A stretch of DNA of 34,501 bases from Oscillospiraceae bacterium (GCA_022788225.1 JALEVO010000098.1:1-34501), one strand, 5' to 3'. Numbered from the stretch's first letter, positions 18,835-28,750 are shown. Numbers and translations are program-made. The notes: generated by a model not told the origin, from the letters alone.

Positions 18835-19735
18835 CGTCCCCGTAAAGGTTTTTCAGAACTCTAAGTTCATTATTTTCAATATCAGCGCAGGCAATTCCGA
18901 TAAACTCGTTCTTGTCGGAATATATCCTGTACTGCTCCCTGCCGTCAAAGCCTTTCAGCTTGTCAAGGTGCAGTTTTACGCCGTTTTTGTACATCTTTGT
19001 TTTCATCTCGTTCAGACGAATTTCCGGCAGAGATGTGAACAGTCTTTCCGAGGAAATGACTGCCTTTTCCAGTTCTCCGCTGTCACGCAGGCTTTCAAGC
19101 TGTTCAAGGGTCACGCACTCGTCAAGGGAAAAACCGTTGGAATATGTTCTCACAAGGGAAGTCATAGCACCGCCGCAGCCCAGAGCCTGTCCGATATCGT
19201 GGATAATAGTCCGGACGTAGGTACCGCCCGAACAGGAGATATTAAGCTTTCCCTCGGCGGTTTTTTCGTCATATTCAGCTATTTCAAGGGCGTTTACGGT
19301 TATTTTCCTCGCCTCACGCTCCACCTCGATACCCTTTCTTGCAAGCTCGTAAAGCCTTTTTCCGCCAACCGACACTGCCGAATACATAGGCGGAATCTGA
19401 CTTATTTCCCCGCGGAATTTTTCCGCTGCGGATTCAAGTTCTTTCAGGGTAACACAAGGTGTTTCCTCCGAGAGTATTTTTCCGGTTATATCCTGTGTGT
19501 CAGTTACAATTCCCAGCCTGAAACCGGCTGTGTAGCTTTTTCCGGTGTGGGGAATAATGCTGACTGCCTTTGTGGCATTTCCGCAGAAAACCGGAAGAAC
19601 GCCCGTTGCCATAGGGTCAAGAGTACCGGAGTGTCCCAGCCTTTTCATTTTCAGAATACCCCTCATTTTGGCGATAACGTCAAAGGAAGTGAACCCCTCC
19701 GGCTTGTTTACAGGGATTATACCGTTTAACTGCAT
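18824..19735 (-). CDS. truB: tRNA pseudouridine(55) synthase
   Basis: GIIPVNKPEGFTSFDVIAKMRGILKMKRLGHSGTLDPMATGVLPV. Confidence 0.95.
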   Translation of the reverse strand: MQLNGIIPVNKPEGFTSFDVIAKMRGILKMKRLGHSGTLDPMATGVLPVFCGNATKAVSIIPHTGKSYTAGFRLGIVTDTQDITGKILSEETPCVTLKELESAAEKFRGEISQIPPMYSAVSVGGKRLYELARKGIEVEREARKITVNALEIAEYDEKTAEGKLNISCSGGTYVRTIIHDIGQALGCGGAMTSLVRTYSNGFSLDECVTLEQLESLRDSGELEKAVISSERLFTSLPEIRLNEMKTKMYKNGVKLHLDKLKGFDGREQYRIYSDKNEFIGIACADIENNELRVLKNLYGDGDR

Positions 19736-20685
19736 TTTTCCAGTCCCTTTGCAACAGCGTCAACTATCTGCTTTTTCACTTCGTCAAGAGTACCGTGGAG
19801 CAGACAGCCAGCCGCCTTGACATGGCCTCCGCCGCCCAGTGACGCACAGATATCCGAAACGTTAACATCATTGGCAGAGCGCATTGAAATTTTATAGCTG
19901 TTTTCATCTCTCTGCTTGATAGTAACGCCCACTTCAACGCCTTCGACCTGAAGAGGTATTCCGGCAAGTCCTTCCAGTTCGGAAGCGTCAACGCCCCATC
20001 TGTCAAGGATATCTGTTGTAACACATATCATAGTGCAGCGGTCGTCAAGATAATATTCCATAATATCCGTAACAGCTCTTTCAATTTTGATTCTGCCCTT
20101 GCTCTTTACCTCGAACATTTCACGGTTTATATGAGCATAGCCGATATCATGGGTTCTTTTCAGTTCTGCCACTATCTCATGGCATCTCGCAGTTGTGTTT
20201 TCATATTTAAAGCAGCCGGTATCTGTTGCAATACCAGTATAGATACATCTTGTTATATCCTCGCTGACAGGAATACCCAGAATTTTTATCAGTTCAAAAA
20301 CCACTTCACAAGCCGCTGACGCATCAGGGCAGACAAGGGTTTTCTCCGCATAGTCGGTATTGGAAATATGGTGGTCTATGCAGAGGTTTACCTTATCGCC
20401 GTAAATCTCCTTGTATTTTCCAAGAAGATTTATATCCGCAACGTCTGAAGCTATAATGATATCCGGCTCAAAATCCTCGTCAACATAGCTGCTGGTCATA
20501 AAATCATATCTCTTTGGTATCTCATCAGAGCAGAGTACCTTTGCCTTTTTGCCCATGTATTTGAGCATATGGTAAAGGGCAGTACCCGAACCTGTGCAGT
20601 CACCGTCCGGACTCTGATGAATGAGAATATATGCGTTGCCGCAGTTTTTAAGAATTTCCGCTGCTTCTTTAAAATCTATTTTCAT
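19726..20685 (-). CDS. nrnA: DHH/DHHA1 family phosphoesterase, NrnA-like
   Basis: HQSPDGDCTGSGTALYH, SDVADINLLG, CIDHHISN, GGGGHVKAAG. Confidence 0.92.
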   Translation of the reverse strand: MKIDFKEAAEILKNCGNAYILIHQSPDGDCTGSGTALYHMLKYMGKKAKVLCSDEIPKRYDFMTSSYVDEDFEPDIIIASDVADINLLGKYKEIYGDKVNLCIDHHISNTDYAEKTLVCPDASAACEVVFELIKILGIPVSEDITRCIYTGIATDTGCFKYENTTARCHEIVAELKRTHDIGYAHINREMFEVKSKGRIKIERAVTDIMEYYLDDRCTMICVTTDILDRWGVDASELEGLAGIPLQVEGVEVGVTIKQRDENSYKISMRSANDVNVSDICASLGGGGHVKAAGCLLHGTLDEVKKQIVDAVAKGLEKCS

Positions 20686-20707
20686 ACTTTCACATCCTCT
20701 TTATATC

Positions 20708-21043
20708 CTATAATTCTCTAAGTTTCTGATTGATTTCCGCACTGTGTGCAATGGAATCATCTGCTATAAACTTCAGATCCGGACATTTTCTCATGTGAAG
20801 TCTGTGAAAAAGTTCTCTCTTTATAAATCCGGCCGCACTTGTCAGTCCCTCAACAGATCTCTTTGCTTTTTCCATACCCTCAAAGCAGGATATATAAACC
20901 TTGCAGTGGGAAAGATCGTTTGAAAGGTCAACCCTGACAACCGTCAGCATCTGATCCACTCTCGGATCCTTGATATCCCTGAGAATATCAGTCAGCTCAC
21001 GCTTGATATCCTCGGACATTCTTCCGACCTTAAAGCTTGACAT
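20708..21043 (-). CDS. rbfA: 30S ribosome-binding factor
   Basis: MSSFKVGRMSEDIKRELTDILRDIKDPRVDQMLTVVRVDLSNDLSHCKVYIS; start trimmed from 21079, GGAGGTGGC RBS before 21043. Confidence 0.92.
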   Translation of the reverse strand: MSSFKVGRMSEDIKRELTDILRDIKDPRVDQMLTVVRVDLSNDLSHCKVYISCFEGMEKAKRSVEGLTSAAGFIKRELFHRLHMRKCPDLKFIADDSIAHSAEINQKLREL

Positions 21044-21144
21044 ACGCCACCTCCCGAAAGTCTTTATTAAAAGTGCCATTTTGCAGCCGCAAAATATGGC
21101 AGACAGATTTCAGCAGGCTTTGCCCGCTTCATCTGTACCGGGAT

Positions 21145-23604
21145 TTATTCGGTGTATTCCTCCATAATAAATCCCTCAAGAATATCGCCTTCCTTAATAT
21201 CTGCAAAACGTTCAAGACTTATTCCGCATTCATAGCCCTGTGCTACTTCCTTGACGTCGTCCTTGAAACGTCTGAGAGAATCTATCTTATCCTCCGCAAT
21301 TACAATACCGTCACGGACAACACGGATCTCGCAGGCTCTTGTAATCTTACCGTCGATGATATATGAACCGGCAACTGCGCCGACGTTGGATATCTTGTAA
21401 ACCTGTCTTACTTCTGCCTTGCCCATAACAACTTCTCTGAACTTAGGTGCAAGCATACCCTTCATAGCGGCTTCGATTTCCTCGATTGCATCATAAATGA
21501 TTCTGTAAAGTCTGATGTCAACGCCGTCACGCTTTGCATTTTCTTCCGCAACAGGATCAGGACGAACGTTAAATCCGACAATTATCGCACCTGCCGCTTC
21601 TGCAAGCATGATATCGCTTTCAGAAACAGCACCGACAGCGCCGTGAATAACCTTTACTCTTACTTCGTCATTTGTAAGCTTTTCAAGTGACTGCTTTACA
21701 GCTTCAACAGAGCCCTGAACGTCAGCCTTTACAATAATAGGCAGTTCCTTTACTTCGCCCTGTGCTATCTGACTGAACAGTGTGTCAAGGGTTACCTTCT
21801 GGTAGGACTTGAACTGTTCCTGCTTAGCTTCATGCTTTCTCTGTTCAACAAGTTCTCTTGCAAGCTTTTCGTCCTCAACAGCGTTAAAGGTATCGCCTGC
21901 ACTCGGCACCTCTGCAAGACCTGTTATCTCAACAGGAACAGACGGTCCGGCAGAAGTTATCTTGCTGCCCTTGTCATTGGTCATAACTCTTACCTTGCCG
22001 ACAGATGTTCCGGCAATAATGACATCACCTGTGTGGAGAGTACCATTCTGAACAAGCAGTGTTGCAACAGGACCTCTGCCCTTGTCAAGTCTTGCTTCGA
22101 TAACTGCACCCTTTGCAAGTCTGTCAGGATTTGCTTTCAGTTCTTTCATTTCAGCAATAAGCAGAACGTCCTCAAGCAGTTCGTCAATACCCTCACCTGT
22201 CTTTGCTGAAACAGGTACGCACATAACGTCGCCGCCCCATTCTTCAACAACAAGGTCATGCTCTGTCAGTTCCTGCTTGATTCTGTCAATATTTGCGCCC
22301 TCTTTGTCCATCTTGTTTACAGCAACAATAATTGAAACATTGGCTGCCTTTGCGTGGTTGATGGACTCAATGGTCTGCGGCATGATACCGTCGTCTGCGG
22401 CAACAACAAGGATTGCTATATCAGTAACGTCCGCACCTCTTGCTCTCATTGATGTGAAAGCCTCGTGTCCAGGAGTGTCAAGGAAAGTTATCATCTTATC
22501 CTGCACCTTTACCTGATATGCACCGATATGCTGTGTGATACCGCCTGCCTCTGATGCTGTAACATTTGCGTGTCTTATTCTGTCAAGGAGAGAAGTTTTA
22601 CCGTGGTCAACGTGTCCCATTACAACGACTACAGGACTTCTTTCCTCTGTGTTGTTATCGTCATCGTCACTGTTGTCGATAAGACGCTCCTCAATTGTAA
22701 CGATAACTTCCTTTTCTACCTTAGCGCCCATTTCATCGGCAACCAGTGCGGCAGTATCGAAGTCAATAACCTCATTGATAGTTGCCATAACGCCCAGACC
22801 CATAAGCTTTTTAATAACCTGTGCGGCAGTTGCTTTAAGTCTTGCGGCAAGCTCACCGACTGTTATCTCGTCAGGGATAAGGACTTTCAGCTGCTGATTT
22901 CTTGCCTTTTCAAGCTGTAAGCGGCGGAGTCTGTCTGCCTCTGTTTCCTTTTTGCTGGAATACTTGTTTTTATTTCTCTGGGCAGATCTCTGATTTATCT
23001 TCTGCTTTCTGGAATAATTGTCCTTGTGCTGTTTTCCGGCAGTAGGCGCAATCTGTTCATAACGCTCGTTGTACTTGTCAAGATTTATATATGAACCTCT
23101 TGTGTCGATAGTTCTTCTGTTGTCGGAAACAGTTTCAACAGTTGTTGACATATTTGTGCCAAGCTTCTGCTTTTCACCGTGTTTCTGCGGCTTTGCAGGC
23201 TGTTTTGCAGCCTTTTTGTTAGGCTGTTCTGCCTTTGGAGTTTCCGGTTTCTTTTCAGGTGCACTCTTTTCCTCCGGCTTTGCAGGCTTTTCAGCCGCCG
23301 TTTTCTGCGGTGCAGACTTTTCAGCTTTCTTAGCTTTCGGAGCAGCCTTTTTAGGTGTTTCCTTTTTAACCGGCTTTTCCTCCTCCGGTTCAGTCGGCTT
23401 GTTCTTTGATTCAAAATAGCTGTCAAAGCTTTCAACCTGATTGCTCTGTGAATAATGCTCTAAAACATAATTCATTTCCTCGTCAGAAAGCGCAGTTGTG
23501 TTTTTTCTCTTTGTACCGTCATATTTTTCAAGAAAATCTATAAGTTCCTGATTTTCTATTTTAAGGTCCTTTGCAGCCTCTGCAAGCTTTATTTTTTTCG
23601 TCAT
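21145..23604 (-). CDS. infB: Translation initiation factor IF-2
   Basis: [39 protein letters not shown]-rich N-terminal linker. Confidence 0.97.
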   Translation of the reverse strand: MTKKIKLAEAAKDLKIENQELIDFLEKYDGTKRKNTTALSDEEMNYVLEHYSQSNQVESFDSYFESKNKPTEPEEEKPVKKETPKKAAPKAKKAEKSAPQKTAAEKPAKPEEKSAPEKKPETPKAEQPNKKAAKQPAKPQKHGEKQKLGTNMSTTVETVSDNRRTIDTRGSYINLDKYNERYEQIAPTAGKQHKDNYSRKQKINQRSAQRNKNKYSSKKETEADRLRRLQLEKARNQQLKVLIPDEITVGELAARLKATAAQVIKKLMGLGVMATINEVIDFDTAALVADEMGAKVEKEVIVTIEERLIDNSDDDDNNTEERSPVVVVMGHVDHGKTSLLDRIRHANVTASEAGGITQHIGAYQVKVQDKMITFLDTPGHEAFTSMRARGADVTDIAILVVAADDGIMPQTIESINHAKAANVSIIVAVNKMDKEGANIDRIKQELTEHDLVVEEWGGDVMCVPVSAKTGEGIDELLEDVLLIAEMKELKANPDRLAKGAVIEARLDKGRGPVATLLVQNGTLHTGDVIIAGTSVGKVRVMTNDKGSKITSAGPSVPVEITGLAEVPSAGDTFNAVEDEKLARELVEQRKHEAKQEQFKSYQKVTLDTLFSQIAQGEVKELPIIVKADVQGSVEAVKQSLEKLTNDEVRVKVIHGAVGAVSESDIMLAEAAGAIIVGFNVRPDPVAEENAKRDGVDIRLYRIIYDAIEEIEAAMKGMLAPKFREVVMGKAEVRQVYKISNVGAVAGSYIIDGKITRACEIRVVRDGIVIAEDKIDSLRRFKDDVKEVAQGYECGISLERFADIKEGDILEGFIMEEYTE

Positions 23605-23691
23605 AGGCGAAACCTCCTGTATGTTCTGAAAATTCCGGCAATACCGTATTACATGATACCGCCTGTTATGATCTATATAAACGCAAGCTCA

Positions 23692-24060
23692 TCACTCACT
23701 GTTGTTTCTTTCAGATTTTCTCTTCCTTTTTGTCCTCTCCGGCTTTGCATTTGTAACAGTGCCGAGAGTGCGGATTTTATTTGCAAATCCGAAATCACAT
23801 ATAGCCGCCACAACCACCTGTTTTCCCGCAGCGTCAAACATATCATAGGAGTCAAGCTCCAGTTCAACTATGTCAATATTGCAGTTTTTACAGATAAAGC
23901 GTACTTCCTTCAGCGTCTTGTCGGAGATATCTTCCGTTACAACAACGCATGAAACGTTTCCTTCATAAATTGCGTCCTTAACAGCGTCAAAGCCCGGAAT
24001 TATCTTGCCTGCCTTGCGGCATATCGTCAGAATGTTAATTATCTTCTGCTGTGAATTCAT
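23692..24060 (-). CDS. ylxQ: L7Ae-family ribosomal-like protein
   Basis: INILTICRKAGKIIPGFDAVKDAI; between ylxR and infB. Confidence 0.87.
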   Translation of the reverse strand: MNSQQKIINILTICRKAGKIIPGFDAVKDAIYEGNVSCVVVTEDISDKTLKEVRFICKNCNIDIVELELDSYDMFDAAGKQVVVAAICDFGFANKIRTLGTVTNAKPERTKRKRKSERNNSE

Positions 24061-24307
24061 GTTCCATCACCTCGTAAACCGAATCGTCAATTTTACAGGA
24101 CAATGATTTTTCAAACCGCCTTGCCTTTCTTGCTTTTTCAAAGCATTCCCGGCTTTTACAGATATATGCTCCCCTGCCGGATTTTTTTCCGGTAAAATCA
24201 AGGGAAATTTCCCCCTCAGGCGATTTGACAACTCTTATCATCTCACGCTTGTTTTTCATTTCATTGCAGCCTAAGCACATTCGCATGGGTATTTTTTTAG
24301 TTTTCAT
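24035..24307 (-). CDS. ylxR: YlxR family RNA-binding protein (RnpM)
   Basis: MKTKKIPMRMCLGCNEMKNKREMIRVV...GRGAYICKSRECFEKARK. Confidence 0.93.
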   Translation of the reverse strand: MKTKKIPMRMCLGCNEMKNKREMIRVVKSPEGEISLDFTGKKSGRGAYICKSRECFEKARKARRFEKSLSCKIDDSVYEVMEHEFTAEDN

Positions 24308-24334
24308 TTCATCTCACCCCGCAGAGATCATTTC

Positions 24335-25465
24335 TTATTCAACCGTTGTTTCTGCGGCATTTTCAGCCTCTCCGGACTCCTGTACCGGTTCTTCCTCCGG
24401 TGCTTTTTCCATTCCCTTTATCGGTATCTCAAACTCCGGCTTGATGTCGATTTTATATCCTGTCAGCTTTGCGGCAAGCTTTGCGTTCTGACCCCTGTTT
24501 CCGATAGCAAGTGAAAGCTGGTCGTTAGGAACGATAACTCTGCATTCCTTTGCCTCTCCGTCAGAAACCGTAACGCTTAAAACCTTTGCCGGTGCAAGAG
24601 CCTTTGCGATAAATTCAGCAGGATCTTCACTGTAGTTTATAATGTCTATTTTTTCGCCGTTCAATTCCTTTACAACAGCCTCTATTCTTGATCTCTTAGG
24701 GCCGATGCAGGCGCCCACAGCGTCAACATTTTCGTCCTTTGACCAGACAGCCACCTTTGTTCTTGCGCCGGCCTCTCTTGAAATGGACTTTATCTCAATG
24801 ATACCGTCATAAATTTCAGGCACTTCCAGTTCAAAAAGACGCTTTACAAGGTCCCTGTGTGCTCTTGAGATCTTGATAATAGGCTTTTTGGACTTGTTTA
24901 CAATACCAGTCACATAAACCTTTACCTGATCACCCTCTTTAAGGCGTTCTCCCGGTATCTGCTCGTTTCTGAAAAGATAAAGCTCTGTTTTGTCATAAAC
25001 AACAGTAACAGTACCGCTGCCCGGTTCAACCTGTGAAACCTTTGCGGTTATGCACTCATTTTCCTTGTCCTGAAACTGGTTAAGTATATTTTCACGGTTT
25101 ATCTCTCTTAAATCGCCCTTGATGGACTGCTTTGCAGACTGCGCTGCTGCTCTGCCGAACTTTGCAGCGTCCAGCGGATATTCAACAGTACCGCCCAGAT
25201 AAGCGTTGGGGTCAATAGTCCTTGCCTCGTCTATGTTTATCTCGTTGTAGTCGATAGGCTCATCGTCAACGACTGTTTTTATAAGGTACATCTCCAGCTT
25301 TTTGCTTGCCGGATCAATGTCAACTCTTATGTTGTCCTCGCAGTCAGGATAAGCCTTTCTTATCGCCTTTAAAAGCGCAGACTTGACCTTTTCCACCAAA
25401 ACTTCTGTGTCAACGCTGTTTTCATCACCAAGAAGTGACAGCGCCTCAAAAAAACCGTTGTTCAT
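24335..25465 (-). CDS. nusA: Transcription termination/antitermination factor NusA
   Basis: S1 domain, KH motifs GACIGPKRSRIEAVVKELNGEKIDII and LAIGNRGQNAKLAAKLTGYKIDI. Confidence 0.96.
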   Translation of the reverse strand: MNNGFFEALSLLGDENSVDTEVLVEKVKSALLKAIRKAYPDCEDNIRVDIDPASKKLEMYLIKTVVDDEPIDYNEINIDEARTIDPNAYLGGTVEYPLDAAKFGRAAAQSAKQSIKGDLREINRENILNQFQDKENECITAKVSQVEPGSGTVTVVYDKTELYLFRNEQIPGERLKEGDQVKVYVTGIVNKSKKPIIKISRAHRDLVKRLFELEVPEIYDGIIEIKSISREAGARTKVAVWSKDENVDAVGACIGPKRSRIEAVVKELNGEKIDIINYSEDPAEFIAKALAPAKVLSVTVSDGEAKECRVIVPNDQLSLAIGNRGQNAKLAAKLTGYKIDIKPEFEIPIKGMEKAPEEEPVQESGEAENAAETTVE

Positions 25466-25489
25466 TTTCTCAAATTCCTCCGTTTAAAT

Positions 25490-25993
25490 TTAATGTAATT
25501 CTTCAAAGTCCTCATATATTTTTATATAAGCAATGTCCGCCAGCGGCAGCTCTGCATAAACCTCTTCCTCGTCCTCGGTTTCCCCCGGAAAGGCAAGAGT
25601 AACTTTTTCCTTGTCGTAACCGCCTAACAGTCCCACAACTTCCTTTTCGCCGCCGAAATCCCTTATGGCTCTCACTCTCACCGGCATACCAATGCTTGCC
25701 TCAAAGTGGGATTCTCTCACCAGTTCACGTTCAAGTCCTGCCGAACCGATTTCAAGGATATAGCTCTGCGGTATAGGGTCAGCCTCGTCAAGCAGCTTGT
25801 TTACCGGACGGGTAAAATTCTCGCAGTCCTCTATACTGACCCCGCCGTCCTTTTCAATGAAAATTCTCAGATACCAGCCGGCGCCCTCTTTTTCAAATCT
25901 GACGTCCCATATCCGGATATTCTGATTTTCAGCCTCGTCCTTTACAAGGTCAGAGATTTTCTGCTCGGTTACGCCGAATTTTTTGATCTTCAT
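25490..25993 (-). CDS. rimP: Ribosome maturation factor RimP
   Basis: MKIKKFGVTEQKISDLVKDEAENQNIRIWDVRFEKEGAGWYLRIFIEKDGGVSIEDCENFTRPV; start trimmed from 26047, GGAG upstream of 25993. Confidence 0.93.
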   Translation of the reverse strand: MKIKKFGVTEQKISDLVKDEAENQNIRIWDVRFEKEGAGWYLRIFIEKDGGVSIEDCENFTRPVNKLLDEADPIPQSYILEIGSAGLERELVRESHFEASIGMPVRVRAIRDFGGEKEVVGLLGGYDKEKVTLAFPGETEDEEEVYAELPLADIAYIKIYEDFEELH

Positions 25994-26027
25994 AGTTTTA
26001 TTTCTCCTGAATATGTTACTATATAAT

Positions 26028-26082
26028 GTAAGCCACACCCTCTGCAATAAGAAAGACCGGAAATTTCCGGTCTTGAGCTTAC
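26028..26082 (-). promoter_or_regulatory. Structured rimP-nusA leader: 22-nt palindrome inside an outer GTAAGC/GCTTAC helix
   Basis: AAGACCGGAAATTTCCGGTCTT at 26053-26074, enclosed by GTAAGC (26028-26033) and GCTTAC (26077-26082), between promoter and rimP start. Confidence 0.6.
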
Positions 26083-26101
26083 TTTATACATACTATTACA
26101 T

Positions 26102-26130
26102 AGTATACCACATTATACCCGGAAAATCAA
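26102..26130 (-). promoter_or_regulatory. Promoter of rimP-nusA-infB operon
   Basis: TTGATT (26130-26125), 17-bp spacer, TATACT (26107-26102). Confidence 0.75.
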
Positions 26131-26164
26131 GTGATTTTTCAAAAAATTTCTTTTTTTCCTGAAA

Positions 26165-26596
26165 TCAGCTGCCGAGTATTGCCTGCCACCTCTCCTCATG
26201 CGTACCCTGGGTTATAAGATACTTTGCAACGTTTATGGCGTCGTAAAGGTCAACATTTCCGCTGAGGTTTGTATCCGACATTGCAAAGCCGAGAGAATCC
26301 TCAAAGCCCTCCGGAGCAATGCCCATGATATATTTTGAAATTGCAACTGCGTCGTAAAGTGAAATGTCACCGCTTTCGTCAGCGTCCCCCCTGACGCCTA
26401 TTCCTATCGGGACCACAGCGGCAGTCTTTCCGTCTGCTGTTATATTTACCTTATATTTCGTGGTATCGTTGCTTATAAGACCGCTTTCCCCTGCGCTGAA
26501 ATCAACAAGAGAAAAAGCGTCAAGCCCGAAAGCAAGAAAAGCTGAAACGGCAGCCGCCGTGCAAAGGGTGGTTCTTAAAATTTTTCTGAATTTCAT
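26165..26596 (-). CDS. Small secreted dockerin protein
   Basis: Signal peptide MKFRKILRTTLCTAAAVSAFLAFGLDAFS; duplicated Ca-binding loops DADESGDISLYDAVAISKYI and DTNLSGNVDLYDAINVAKYL. Confidence 0.88.
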   Translation of the reverse strand: MKFRKILRTTLCTAAAVSAFLAFGLDAFSLVDFSAGESGLISNDTTKYKVNITADGKTAAVVPIGIGVRGDADESGDISLYDAVAISKYIMGIAPEGFEDSLGFAMSDTNLSGNVDLYDAINVAKYLITQGTHEERWQAILGS

Positions 26597-26631
26597 AAGC
26601 GGCCTCCTTAATACGGATTTTTTCTTTTCTT

Positions 26632-26661
26632 ATAATAACATATTTATATAAACTCTGTCAA
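26632..26661 (-). promoter_or_regulatory. Promoter of the dockerin gene
   Basis: TTGACA (26661-26656), 18-bp spacer, TATTAT (26637-26632). Confidence 0.6.
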
Positions 26662-26787
26662 ATTTTTCGCAGAAATTTAGTTGGTATAAACACCCATATC
26701 CAGAAATAAGTTGCAGAAAATGCATATTTTTGTGTAAAAGGTGCAAATCTCAGCGTTAAATTTCTATGTGCAGACAGTTAAATTTTC

Positions 26788-26816
26788 TTGACTTTGAGTT
26801 TCAAATTATATATAAT
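26788..26816 (+). promoter_or_regulatory. Promoter of the substrate-binding protein gene
   Basis: TTGACT (26788-26793), 17-bp spacer, TATAAT (26811-26816). Confidence 0.75.
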
Positions 26817-26895
26817 TATAGTGAAAGAATGTATGCACAGACATATCCCTGTGCTTCTTCTGAAAAGTTATTATTCCAAAAGGAGAATCCATTAA

Positions 26896-28302
26896 ATGAA
26901 GATTAAAAAAATTCTTGCCGCACTTGCAGCTATGACTATGATGGCTGTTACTCTTACTGCCTGCGGCGGTTCGGACAAGTCAGAGTCTGAAGCTTCAAGA
27001 ACAAAGTCCGAAGATGATGTAAAGATTTCCGCTGATGCCTCTATCAATGAGGGCGATCCGGATATCTCCGGACAGACTATCAAGTGGCTCAGCTACTATG
27101 ATGTTAATCCGACAGGCAACGACGACCGTTCAATCGCTCTTACCCTCTTTGAGGACGTTTACGGCGGAAAGGTTGAATGGATTTCAACTACATACGAAAC
27201 AAAGTATGATGACCTTGCAAACAGACTTTTAAGCGGCGACCCTGTTGATATGTTCCCTTATGAGTGGGACGCAGTTCCGAACGGCGTATACAAGAACCAG
27301 TATCAGCCACTTGATGATTACATCAACCTTGACGACGAGCTTTGGGCAGACGTTAAGGGTCTTGCTGACAAAATGGAATACAAGGGCGCACACTACGTTA
27401 TCCCATACTGCATAAGCGACCCTGTATGTATCATGTACAGCAGACAGATGATGGAAGACGAAGGTCTTGACGATCCGTATGAGCTTTATCAGAAGGGTGA
27501 ATGGGACTGGGATGCATTCATGTCAATGATGAAGAGCTTCGTAAACAACGCTGACGACGGCGAAACAAGATACGGCTGTACAGGCTGGTTCGGTCCGGCT
27601 ATCGTTCAGTCAACAGGTCAGACTATCGTAAACTACGACGGTTCCAAGTTCACAAACAACATTATGAGCCCTGAAATCGAAAAGGCTGAACTTATCCTTG
27701 AAGAAATCGCAAACACAAATCTCTACGACACAGCATGGCACAGCTACTTCCCTGACGATGGTTCATGCCTCTTCTACGGTATGGCTCCATGGGCGCTTTC
27801 AGAATCAAACGGCAAGAACCCTGACGCGGATATCTTCCTTGTACCGTTCCCGAAAATGCCGGGTTCAGATGAGTACTACCTCTGCTGCTCATTCGGTGCA
27901 AAAATGCTGGTTGCAAACTCTGACAAGGGCGACGCTGTTGCAGCTTACATCAAGTGCGAAAGAATCGCAGCTTCAGACGACCAGTACACAGCAGCTGCAA
28001 GAGAAAAGGCTCTTATCCCGACAGTTAACGCAAGCGGCGAAAAGACAAAGTATATAACAGAAGAACAGTGGGATATGTGGCAGTCAGTTATGGACCCTGC
28101 AAACGTAACTCCGGTATTTGACTTCGGTAACGGTATGGGTACAAGAATGACTGACGAAACATACGATTACAACACAAGAGGCGTTATGAAGAACCTCACA
28201 GACGCTCTTATCACAAAGTATGAGGGCTCACCGTCAACTTGGGCAGAACTCCGTGACGCATGGAAGGCTGTTATTGACGAGGAAATCGTAAAGTATAACT
28301 AA
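26896..28302 (+). CDS. ABC transporter sugar-type extracellular substrate-binding lipoprotein
   Basis: Lipobox LTACGG; family 1 solute-binding features (DPVDMFPYEWDAVPNGVYKNQYQPLDDYI, GEWDWDAFMSMM). Confidence 0.92.
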   Translation: MKIKKILAALAAMTMMAVTLTACGGSDKSESEASRTKSEDDVKISADASINEGDPDISGQTIKWLSYYDVNPTGNDDRSIALTLFEDVYGGKVEWISTTYETKYDDLANRLLSGDPVDMFPYEWDAVPNGVYKNQYQPLDDYINLDDELWADVKGLADKMEYKGAHYVIPYCISDPVCIMYSRQMMEDEGLDDPYELYQKGEWDWDAFMSMMKSFVNNADDGETRYGCTGWFGPAIVQSTGQTIVNYDGSKFTNNIMSPEIEKAELILEEIANTNLYDTAWHSYFPDDGSCLFYGMAPWALSESNGKNPDADIFLVPFPKMPGSDEYYLCCSFGAKMLVANSDKGDAVAAYIKCERIAASDDQYTAAAREKALIPTVNASGEKTKYITEEQWDMWQSVMDPANVTPVFDFGNGMGTRMTDETYDYNTRGVMKNLTDALITKYEGSPSTWAELRDAWKAVIDEEIVKYN

Positions 28303-28320
28303 TTTTAAAATATACGGCAG

Positions 28321-28347
28321 AGGGAATGCGTAAGCATTCCCTTTTTG
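28321..28347 (+). terminator. Intrinsic terminator of the substrate-binding protein gene
   Basis: AGGGAATGC-GTAA-GCATTCCCT followed by TTTTT. Confidence 0.9.
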
Positions 28348-28362
28348 CTTAATTAAAATAAC

Positions 28363-28381
28363 GGGCGACCATTGGTCGCCC
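28363..28381. repeat. REP-like palindrome copy 2
   Basis: GGGCGACCATTGGTCGCCC followed by CTAC. Confidence 0.75.
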
Positions 28382-28399
28382 CTACCAAAGGAGGTAACC

Positions 28400-28750
28400 A
28401 TGATTTTTATTCATTATCCCAAATGCACGACCTGTCAGAAAGCTAAAAAATGGCTTGATTCCCACAACATTCCATACACTGAAAGACACATAAAAGAGGA
28501 AAATCCCACCCTTGACGAACTTTCAGAGTGGTACAAAGCGTCCGGACTGCCCCTGAAAAAGTTCTTTAACACCAGCGGTATGCTTTACCGTGAAATGGGG
28601 CTGAAGGACAAGCTTGCTGATATGCCGGAAGAGGAGCAGTTAAAGCTTTTATCCTCTGACGGTATGCTGGTAAAACGCCCCATAATCGTAAAGGAAGATA
28701 CTGTTCTGACCGGTTTCAGAGAAAAGGAATGGGAGGAAAAGCTGATATAA
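28400..28750 (+). CDS. ArsC/Spx-family thioredoxin-fold protein
   Basis: MIFIHYPKCTTCQKAKKWLDSHNIPYTERHI, KKFFNTSG, MLVKRPI; RBS AAAGGAGG. Confidence 0.93.
   Translation: MIFIHYPKCTTCQKAKKWLDSHNIPYTERHIKEENPTLDELSEWYKASGLPLKKFFNTSGMLYREMGLKDKLADMPEEEQLKLLSSDGMLVKRPIIVKEDTVLTGFREKEWEEKLI

Noticed and set aside
18656-19729. 357-aa plus-strand ORF
   Set aside because: Antisense shadow of ribF and truB, both strongly identified
21809-23419. Several Ser/Leu/Phe-rich plus-strand ORFs
   Set aside because: Antisense to infB; compositional artefacts of its K/E/A/P-rich linker and biased codon use
25994-26047. Extended rimP start at 26047
   Set aside because: Extension encodes non-conserved residues in the leader; MKIKKFGV start has a RBS
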